From: Sphingomonas sp. UBA978
Lineage (GTDB): Bacteria; Pseudomonadota; Alphaproteobacteria; Sphingomonadales; Sphingomonadaceae
Length of the DNA: 39,590 nt
Direction of reading: 5' to 3'
Assembly: GCF_002292295.1 (NCBI RefSeq)
Contig: NZ_DBBS01000006.1
Coordinates: forward strand, 1-39,590
The position numbers were made by a program, and so were the translations under genes. The notes beneath the pieces are model-generated. The model searched no databases. It saw only the letters and a program-made list of their open reading frames with translations, and had not been told where the DNA came from. Below are positions 29,652-35,258 of the stretch, piece by piece. Within the stretch, counting starts at the first letter, position 1, and each line of letters opens with the position of its first letter.

Positions 29652-29666
29652 GAACATACGCGGAAC
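29652..29666. promoter_or_regulatory. LexA (SOS) box of alphaproteobacterial type
   Basis: GAAC-N7-GAAC, which on the other strand is GTTC-N7-GTTC, the direct-repeat LexA motif known from alphaproteobacteria. It lies 42 bp upstream of the small-gene operon and directly before CCTATATAG, a plausible -10 region, so a bound repressor would block the promoter. Spacing and half-sites match exactly. Confidence 0.7.
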
Positions 29667-29676
29667 ACCTATATAG

Positions 29677-29698
29677 CCGGAGCACTTCGATACTCCGG
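29677..29698 (+). promoter_or_regulatory. Hairpin covering part of the ribosome binding site of the small-gene operon
   Basis: CCGGAG (29677-29682) and CTCCGG (29693-29698) are exact reverse complements around 10 nt. The right arm shares its last two G with the GGAG that serves the ATG at 29708. If formed in the mRNA, it could reduce access to the start. Confidence 0.4.
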
Positions 29699-29707
29699 AG
29701 AACCATC

Positions 29708-29941
29708 ATGGATATGCTCGATCGTTCGTCGCCGGCGCCGCTTCCGTTCGGCACATGGCTGCTGACCCAGAAGGACAAAGGCGGCCTGATCGGCCAGTTG
29801 GCAACGGGCGCCGCGGCCGACCGGCGCTTTCCGAAGCACGGTGATATCGGGCAGGTTCGCGCGCACCTCACCGCGATGCAGGCTGACGGCGACATGCACG
29901 CCGCGATCGACGACGCGGAACTCGATTACCTGTGCCTCTGA
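29708..29941 (+). CDS. Small YozE-like (SAM-like fold) protein
   Basis: A 77-residue helical protein. The pattern FGTWLLTQKDKGGLIGQLAT, then DRRFPKHGDIGQVRAHL follows the YozE SAM-like family (aromatic-x2-WLL..., a short I/L-x-LA helix, then FP and a final helix), which is common on mobile elements and of unknown biochemical role. GGAG sits 7 nt before the ATG. It is the first gene of a four-gene chain with overlapping ends, downstream of the LexA-type box. Its last 10 bp overlap the next gene. Confidence 0.75.
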   Translation: MDMLDRSSPAPLPFGTWLLTQKDKGGLIGQLATGAAADRRFPKHGDIGQVRAHLTAMQADGDMHAAIDDAELDYLCL

Positions 29942-30192
29942 CCGGCACCGCAAAGCTGCGGCAGGGCGTCGCCGATCCGCGCGAGGCTCTGGCCAAGATG
30001 ATCGACGCCGGCCCTGACAGCTATGCGGCGTTGTCCCGGATGCTCGACCGACCCGCCGGCTATCTTCGGCGGTTCGTGGTCGACGGCGTCCCCTTGGCGC
30101 TGCGGCCGGACGAGCATCGCCGGTTGGCGGACTATTTTGGTCTTTCGGAGCGCGCGCTCGGCATCCGCGATCTGTGGGAGCACCGCTCGTGA
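29932..30192 (+). CDS. Small helix-turn-helix protein
   Basis: An 86-residue protein starting with GTG inside the end of the previous gene. Residues about 30-75 (YAALSRMLDRPAGYLRRFVV, then LRPDEHRRLADYFGLSERAL) look like the N-terminal DNA-binding region of phage-type/S24 repressors seen in sphingomonads, but no peptidase domain follows. It could be a transcription regulator or the excisionase-like factor of the element; either is an inference. It ends overlapping the next start by 4 bp. Confidence 0.75.
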   Translation: MPLTGTAKLRQGVADPREALAKMIDAGPDSYAALSRMLDRPAGYLRRFVVDGVPLALRPDEHRRLADYFGLSERALGIRDLWEHRS

Positions 30193-30455
30193 GGCGCGTC
30201 ACTCGCGAGCAGCTGCGCACGAACATATGGGTCGCGTTGTCCGTGCTTAAGCCGTTCCAGAAACGGGCGCCGGGCCTCGATATCGAGCGCATCCGGGTCG
30301 ACGTCACCGATGATCTGGTCAAGCGCATCATGGGCCGGCCAGAGAGCGAAACGGTGATGCTGCAGCCTGACATGGTCGGCCCCGCGCACGCGCCCTCGCA
30401 CGGGCAGTGGGATGTCGACGAGCCCCATCCGTACCCCGACTTGGTGCGCCGCTGA
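30189..30455 (+). CDS. Hypothetical protein, 88 aa, third gene of the overlapping chain
   Basis: It starts with GTG in the GTGA overlap with the HTH gene. It is basic at the N-terminus (RRVTREQLRTNIW), with a middle strand-helix region (LDIERIRVDVTDDLVKRIMG) and a Pro/His/Asp-rich end. No domain was recognised and there is no membrane segment. The tight overlap and shared strand show that it is expressed with its neighbours. The next gene starts at the last base of its stop codon. Confidence 0.65.
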   Translation: MRRVTREQLRTNIWVALSVLKPFQKRAPGLDIERIRVDVTDDLVKRIMGRPESETVMLQPDMVGPAHAPSHGQWDVDEPHPYPDLVRR

Positions 30456-30643
30456 TGGCCCGCTGCCGCCTATGCACCAGCAACGACGATGACGCTCTCA
30501 TTGAGCACCTAGACGAGAAGCTATGGGATAGCCGGATCGAGCGCATTGAAGGCCCGCTGCCATGGTCGGAGGCCGGTGCAACATGGCATGCGGCGTTCCG
30601 CGAACTGGCGGGTGCCGCAAGGCAGGCGCTGCGGTATTGTTGA
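30455..30643 (+). CDS. Hypothetical protein, 62 aa, with N-terminal CxxC
   Basis: The start codon shares one base with the preceding TGA (TGATG). It begins MARCRLCTSNDD, a CxxC pair that could form half of a zinc site. A helical C-terminus follows (WHAAFRELAGAARQAL). A decayed copy of that C-terminus lies at 31382-31450, showing a local duplication. Function unknown. It is the last gene of the overlapping four-gene chain. Confidence 0.6.
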   Translation: MARCRLCTSNDDDALIEHLDEKLWDSRIERIEGPLPWSEAGATWHAAFRELAGAARQALRYC

Positions 30644-30748
30644 AAAAGCTGACGGTCGCCGGTCACACCGCACCCCTTGCGCTGGTAGCGAAAGGGCATA
30701 TTGTTTGTTAACCGCTTCCACGTACGAGGGCGGACGAAAGGAGATGAC

Positions 30749-30922
30749 ATGCATACGATCATAAAGCTTGGCGCTCGCAAGCTGCCAACCATGCTCGGTG
30801 CCGGCATCCTCTCTATTTCGTTGGCTGGCTTGGCTGCTGCTGCTCTGGGCCTGACGCTGACTATCGGAGCAGAGGTTGTATCGGCCGCCATTGGGATGGT
30901 CGTTGGTAGCCGGTACTCGTAA
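30749..30922 (+). CDS. Small hydrophobic protein, 57 aa
   Basis: A short Gly/Ala-rich membrane protein. A basic start (MHTIIKLGARKLPTM) is followed by a nearly continuous hydrophobic stretch (LGAGILSISLAGLAAAALGL, then IGAEVVSAAIGMVV) that could make one long or two short helices. AAAGGAG lies 5 nt before the ATG, an excellent ribosome binding site. No family was recognised; holin-like, bacteriocin-like or toxin-like roles are possible by size and composition alone. It is followed 8 bp later by another membrane-protein gene. Confidence 0.65.
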   Translation: MHTIIKLGARKLPTMLGAGILSISLAGLAAAALGLTLTIGAEVVSAAIGMVVGSRYS

Positions 30923-30930
30923 GGGCATTC

Positions 30931-31314
30931 GTGGACCCCAAATGGTTTGGCAGACTGGTCCACGACCACGCCCCCCATTCTTCGACAGCCTTATATGCAG
31001 CTGCTGCGATATGCTCTCTGTTCTTCGTGGCACTGGTCTGGCTCCGATGCCTGCATCAAAAGTCTCTCGACCAGCTTGATGAGAAGTGGATCTTCCAGAC
31101 GGTCGCTGCTGCATCGCCGATCCCGACGTACGTCCTTCTACTGGTGATCCCATTCGATCCTGATTTGGCAAAAAGTGTGCTCGACGATCGGATCGTGGTC
31201 GCGTTGGCCGGTCTTTATGGCTTGGTCGAAACGCTAAAGGACATCAGAACGACCGCCTCAAACGCCGTTCGGCGCGGCAAAGGCGAGTTGCCTCGCAAGG
31301 TTAAAAGCTCATGA
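30931..31314 (+). CDS. Hypothetical membrane protein, 127 aa
   Basis: GTG start at 30931 with AAGGG a few nt upstream, 8 bp behind the small hydrophobic gene. Hydrophobic segments lie at about 18-38 (STALYAAAAICSLFFVALVW), 57-74 (AASPIPTYVLLLVIPF) and a weaker third (VVALAGLYGLVETL). The C-terminus is strongly basic. No recognised family. Paired with the preceding gene it may form a two-component membrane system. Confidence 0.65.
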   Translation: MDPKWFGRLVHDHAPHSSTALYAAAAICSLFFVALVWLRCLHQKSLDQLDEKWIFQTVAAASPIPTYVLLLVIPFDPDLAKSVLDDRIVVALAGLYGLVETLKDIRTTASNAVRRGKGELPRKVKSS

Positions 31315-31381
31315 CCCGCAACCACCGGCTGCCAGGAGGCGAGAACCGAGTTGTCCGGCATGCGCGAACGGGAGTGTAGCC

Positions 31382-31450
31382 AGCACGACGTGGCAGGCGG
31401 CGTTCCGCGAACTGGCGGTCGCTGCGCGGCAGGCTTTGACGGTCGGCTAG
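31382..31450 (+). pseudogene. Decayed partial copy of the 30455-30643 gene
   Basis: Read in frame this gives TTWQAAFRELAVAARQAL followed by a stop, closely matching ATWHAAFRELAGAARQAL at the end of the gene at 30455-30643. No start or upstream part is preserved. This points to a past tandem duplication of the 30.4-30.6 kb region. Confidence 0.6.
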
Positions 31451-31572
31451 GGGTGTTAGGGCAAGCATCCGCGAGCGCTATTCCGATGTCTCATTGATGA
31501 ACAACGGGTTCAACTTAGGATATGATGCGATCCTCTATTCCTTCTATAATCAAGGAATAAGGAGAAACTTGT

Positions 31573-31704
31573 ATGTTGGGGATTCGCTGTCGGTGGGGTC
31601 TGCATGCATGGTCGAAACGTCCCGCGACTCATAGGATCGGCACGACGATCGCCAGGTGCACCCGCTGCAACAAGGTCCGGATCACGCACAAAAAGAAGCC
31701 TTGA
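31573..31704 (+). CDS. Small CxxC prophage-type protein, 43 aa
   Basis: A very small basic protein with MLGIRCRWGLHAW at the start and a CxxC pair in ARCTRCNKVRI. Layout and size resemble the DUF1660-type prophage proteins (short Cys knuckle with a GxHxW region). AAGGAG lies 8 nt before the ATG, which is the main support for expression. Function unknown; probably a zinc-binding accessory of the element. Confidence 0.55.
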   Translation: MLGIRCRWGLHAWSKRPATHRIGTTIARCTRCNKVRITHKKKP

Positions 31705-31775
31705 TCCCCTCTCTTGTTCCCCTACGTTAACCATAGCGCTTGACGCCAAAAAGTAGGAAAACGAGAGGATTTCAC

Positions 31776-31892
31776 ATGCGCTTGACGCATTATCCATACG
31801 GCAGCCATCGCCCGTTCGGGCAGCATGGCCTTCTGCTCGCCATCCCTGCGAGCCTTGCGCTCTGGGCGCTGATCATCGCAACCGTCTTCTGA
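31776..31892 (+). CDS. Small single-pass membrane peptide, 38 aa
   Basis: MRLTHYPYGSHRPFGQHG is followed by one hydrophobic helix (LLLAIPASLALWALIIATVF) ending the protein. GAGAGGA lies 5 nt upstream. A terminator-like hairpin follows 17 bp after the stop, suggesting a real transcript end. No family recognised. Confidence 0.5.
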   Translation: MRLTHYPYGSHRPFGQHGLLLAIPASLALWALIIATVF

Positions 31893-31909
31893 GATCATTC
31901 CCCTCCCCA

Positions 31910-31945
31910 GCGGCCGGGCACAAGCATTTCAATGCGTCCGGCCGC
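31910..31945 (+). terminator. Bipartite hairpin after the small membrane peptide
   Basis: GCGGCCGG (31910-31917) pairs with CCGGCCGC (31938-31945). Inside it a second stem, GCAT-TTCA-ATGC, spans 31924-31935. There is no long T-run, only TTGGTTT after it, so it is either an imperfect terminator or an RNA structure. Confidence 0.5.
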
Positions 31946-31960
31946 CTTGGTTTCGCCAGA

Positions 31961-32137
31961 TCAGGCGACCTTGAAGACGCGATATCCCCACAGATCGATG
32001 CTCGCGTGACCACCGGCAATCGCGTTGTCGATATATAGCTAGATTAGCGTGTCGCAGTAATTCAGCCCGGCGGGTACGACATACGGTCGGGTACGCAGAG
32101 TCCCGCTGTGCGCCTCCAGGGGGCACGCCTTACCCGC
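31961..32137 (-). pseudogene. Remnant of a possible phage protein, with internal stop
   Basis: The minus-strand frame reads protein-like (GTLRTRPYVVPAGLNYCDTL, then YIDNAIAGGHASIDLWGYRV) with one in-frame TAG between the two parts and no start. It ends in a normal stop at 31961. The style suggests a decayed phage structural gene, but I cannot name the family. The rest of 31946-32222 holds nothing else recognisable. Confidence 0.35.
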
Positions 32138-32222
32138 CTATATCAGGGCTGTCAGAAGAACGTCGGGATTGGGCGCCTTCGTCTTGGTTGATATCTAGGA
32201 CAATGGCACTATTGTTAGCCTA

Positions 32223-33035
32223 ATGGAGACATTCCAATCGCCTAATGTCTGCATCTATTGCGGAACTCCAAAAGTCACAAAGGAGCACATTTGGGGCCGT
32301 TGGTCTCGGCGGCATGCTCTGGCGCAGTTTGGTCGTAGTGAACATAAAATAGTCCGATACCCCAATAAAGATTTTAACGCGCAGGGTATCGCAAGTCGCG
32401 GAGCACTCACCCGCCCCGGCAGCTATCGGTCTCAAACACTAAAGATCGCATGTGTGAAATGCAATTCAGGTTGGATGAGTGATAATATAGACACAATAAT
32501 TCCCTTATTAAAGGGAATGAATTATGGATACTGGGGTGATATAAGCGAATCTGATCTGCGCAACTTGGCGCGCTGGATTGCCCAGTTCACAATGAGTTAC
32601 GAATTTGCAGATCGCGAAACCGTATGCGTATCACAACCTGAGAGAAGCGCGTTTGCCTGCGGTGAAGAACTTTCAGATAATTGGGCTATAGCAATTGGTA
32701 ATGCTTTGCCATTAGTTGGAAACGATCCCGTTTACCATCGCGCACTAGGAGTTGATGATAATAAGAATGGGCGCGAAAAGCGTTCGAAAATCGCGATCTT
32801 CATGTTCGGCATGCTTTTTTGCGCTTGCGTATATTCGGAGACCCATCTCTCGCCAGAAGTCTTCAGGGCGTTCTCAAACGTACAATTAGTTACGATCCAC
32901 CCGCCCACTGGACAAGTCGTTCGTAAGCCAAGATGGCAGCATCATGAGAGTGATATGCCGCTGATAATAAATGACTTCACGCTCGCTATGGACAGTGGAA
33001 TGTTAAGGATGCGCTGCGAAGATATCTTGAGGTAA
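32223..33035 (+). CDS. HNH-like zinc-binding protein, AT-rich cargo gene
   Basis: A 270-residue protein. The N-terminus has a split Cys pattern typical of HNH/treble-clef nuclease-like proteins: C10-x2-C13, E21-H22-I (KEHIWGRW), and C77-x2-C80-N81 (ACVKCNSGWM). The remaining 190 residues match no domain I know. The classical catalytic His after CN is not obvious, so nuclease activity is uncertain; it may be a zinc-binding relative. The coding sequence is much richer in A and T than everything around it, marking recent acquisition from a different source. It stands alone, with no clear Shine-Dalgarno. Proteins with this N-terminus occur as orphan cargo on mobile elements. Confidence 0.75.
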   Translation: METFQSPNVCIYCGTPKVTKEHIWGRWSRRHALAQFGRSEHKIVRYPNKDFNAQGIASRGALTRPGSYRSQTLKIACVKCNSGWMSDNIDTIIPLLKGMNYGYWGDISESDLRNLARWIAQFTMSYEFADRETVCVSQPERSAFACGEELSDNWAIAIGNALPLVGNDPVYHRALGVDDNKNGREKRSKIAIFMFGMLFCACVYSETHLSPEVFRAFSNVQLVTIHPPTGQVVRKPRWQHHESDMPLIINDFTLAMDSGMLRMRCEDILR

Positions 33036-33076
33036 CTAAGCTAGCAAAGCATCTGGATGATCCGTTTTTTGTTGAC

Positions 33077-35020
33077 TTAGAAGACGACCACCGTTTGCTG
33101 CCATACAAGGCCCTCACCCCCAGACGTCGGTGCGTCGAAGCGAATCGTGCTAAGCCGTCCTGACGCGCCCCCCTTCACCCAAAACTTCATCAGCGCACCG
33201 TTATATGTGACCCTGTCGACAATCAGCGTCGGATCGCTGCTGGTCGCGACAATCTCGCCGGCGATGGTCTGCCCGTTGAGGTCGGCCGACCAGTCTGCCT
33301 GGTATTGCCGCTCTTCGGCCGCGTATTTCGTGATGGACGACATGCAGGTGCCTTTGCGGATAACGAAGGCGCGCTGTCGCGCCGGGATGGTGAACCGCCG
33401 CTGCCGGGCGGGGATGACGAAGCGGTTGCGTAGCGGGATATCGATCGACTCGAATGCCGACGTCCGTGCCTGCGCGACGATGGCGAGCGGCTGAAGCGCA
33501 CCGGTCAACTGCCCCGCAATCGACAGCCTGGCAGACGTTGCGGCAACAATTGGTCCGAGCAGCGACGCGGAGGCGGCCCGCACGGGCAGGATGCCGTCGC
33601 CAACTGCCGTGACGGGGGCCATCTGCCCGTTGGCGACGGCCGCGATCCGGATGCCGCCGGCACCGCTCGCCTGGATCGATGCCAGCGCGGGGGCCGCATT
33701 GGCAGAGATGCGGACGATACCATCGGCCACAGCTGCGATTGGATCGAGTGCGATCGCCGCTACGCCGCCTGCCGACTGCGTTGGGCCGGCGCGCGCCTCG
33801 ACAGTCACCGGGCTGAGCGTGATCGCAGCGACGCCGCGCAGGGCAAGTTCGCTGGTGCTGGAGGCGGCGACCGGTGCCAGCGCCAGCGACGCCATGCCTC
33901 GAACCGTTAGGACGCCGCTTGCCGCTGCGCTGAAGCTGCCGAGCTCACTGGCGGCAAGTCCGGCGATCAGAAGCCGCGCTGCACTTTGCGCGGTGACCGA
34001 CTGTAGCGTTGGCGCTGCGTCAGCGCGTATGACCAGCAAGGCGGCGCCTGATGCCGCTATGGCGCCCAAGGTTGAGGCAGCGCTGGCACGGATCGGCGCC
34101 GATGCGGGCGCCATAATGCCGACCGGTGCCAGTGGTACGCTCGCCATTCCGGCGATGACCAGCACGGCCGACGCGGCTGCGGCGACCATGCCGAGGGTCG
34201 CAGCAACATCGCCCGCGCTTCCCGCGGAGGCACCATCATCGACCATGGGCCGCTGAGTAGCATAGACGAACGTGGGGTCAGCGCCGCCCTGAATGCCCCA
34301 GTCGTGTAGCGCCCTGCCGTAATACTGTTCGCGCACCGCGTCGGTGAGGGGCGGAGCGAGGATGATCTCATGAATGTAGCCGACGAAACGTTCATCGCCG
34401 TAGTGCCGCCCGAATAGATAGCCGCTATCTATCGCGGTCGCGAAGAACATCTCGCGCGAGACAGACACCCGGGGCGCGACGAAATTCTGGACCCGCACCT
34501 GCACGCCCAGGCCCGGCGCGGCATCGGGCACTGACCACGTGCCCATTCTGCGGGTGAACACGTCCTGCCCCAGCGATGCGTACAGCTGGTTCTCGTAATT
34601 GTCGCCGAACTGATCGGTCGTCCGCATCTTGAAGATGCGAGGGCCGCGATTGTCGTTGTTACCCCAGCCGATGACCGCGTTCTGCGTGTTGGTCGTCTCG
34701 GTCGAGGTGGCAATGATGATCAGGTCCATGCCGGCCGACCCGAACGGGAATCCAGTCAGGTCCTCGATCTTCAGGCAGATGGAGCCGTATTGCGCTGCGT
34801 TGCCGAGGACACCTGGATATCCATCACCTGTGTCAGCTACGTAGCTCGGCCGCTGACTATCGTATTCGGCTGTCGCCCGCCGGCCGCTGATCTGGTCGAC
34901 CCAGGCGCGCAGCTTGGCCCCGTCGCGGTCGAGGAGGCTCGCTGCGTCCTTTGCCGTCCATACGGCGATCGGGCGCTGATCAGCGGGCGCGTCGCTATAA
35001 TTCCAGGGACGAAGCGCCAT
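33077..35020 (-). CDS. Phage tail-fibre-like protein with tandem repeats
   Basis: A 647-residue protein in at least four parts. Residues 1-245 resemble a concanavalin/LamG-like jelly roll of phage structural proteins (SICLKIEDLTGFPFGSAGMD, GYIHEIILAPPLTDAVREQY). Residues 271-524 are twelve Ala-rich units of 20-23 residues with a strand-forming pattern. Residues 531-556 carry a repeated x-F-x-IPARQR motif. Residues 560-647 are a small domain like phage fibre-tail adaptor proteins (QYQADWSADLNGQTIAGEIV). An internal ATG at 33343 could also produce that last domain alone. The gene is divergent from the recombinase. It may be a virion fibre relic or a surface protein kept by the element. Confidence 0.75.
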   Translation of the reverse strand: MALRPWNYSDAPADQRPIAVWTAKDAASLLDRDGAKLRAWVDQISGRRATAEYDSQRPSYVADTGDGYPGVLGNAAQYGSICLKIEDLTGFPFGSAGMDLIIIATSTETTNTQNAVIGWGNNDNRGPRIFKMRTTDQFGDNYENQLYASLGQDVFTRRMGTWSVPDAAPGLGVQVRVQNFVAPRVSVSREMFFATAIDSGYLFGRHYGDERFVGYIHEIILAPPLTDAVREQYYGRALHDWGIQGGADPTFVYATQRPMVDDGASAGSAGDVAATLGMVAAAASAVLVIAGMASVPLAPVGIMAPASAPIRASAASTLGAIAASGAALLVIRADAAPTLQSVTAQSAARLLIAGLAASELGSFSAAASGVLTVRGMASLALAPVAASSTSELALRGVAAITLSPVTVEARAGPTQSAGGVAAIALDPIAAVADGIVRISANAAPALASIQASGAGGIRIAAVANGQMAPVTAVGDGILPVRAASASLLGPIVAATSARLSIAGQLTGALQPLAIVAQARTSAFESIDIPLRNRFVIPARQRRFTIPARQRAFVIRKGTCMSSITKYAAEERQYQADWSADLNGQTIAGEIVATSSDPTLIVDRVTYNGALMKFWVKGGASGRLSTIRFDAPTSGGEGLVWQQTVVVF

Positions 35021-35114
35021 CGCGGATCAACCTTGTGAGCAAAGGCAAGGGAAGGAAGGCGGGTGCCGGAACCTCGGACACGCTGGCACCCGCCAAGGCG
35101 CTCGCGAGGGCGGC

Positions 35115-35258
35115 ATGAAGCACGACCCGATATTCATCGAATTCGTCCGCGCCCTTGCGCGCGCGCAGGCGAACCGAGACTATGACGAGCGCCAAGCCAA
35201 AGGAAACGACCGTGCGGACCGTCATCTACGCCCGCTTCAGCAGCCAGTTACAGAATAG
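35115..35258 (+). CDS. Small conserved-looking protein overlapping the recombinase start
   Basis: A 47-residue protein beginning MKHDPIFIEFVRALARAQAN and ending QQPVTE. It is predicted helical and charged. It overlaps the recombinase start (ATG at 35182) by 77 bp in a different frame. Short proteins with a FVRALAR-like helix are, as I recall, frequent before serine recombinases in sphingomonads; I cannot verify this here. It may be a directionality factor or simply a coupled leader. Confidence 0.5.
   Translation: MKHDPIFIEFVRALARAQANRDYDERQAKGNDRADRHLRPLQQPVTE

Noticed and set aside
31510..31797. 95-codon minus frame antisense to the small CxxC gene
   Set aside because: No ribosome binding site and no motif, while the opposite strand has a short gene with AAGGAG.
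33464..34210. Possible nucleotide tandem repeat or CRISPR-like array in the fibre gene
   Set aside because: Periodicity exists at the protein level (about 63 bp) but the DNA units are diverged and there are no spacers; it is a coding repeat.
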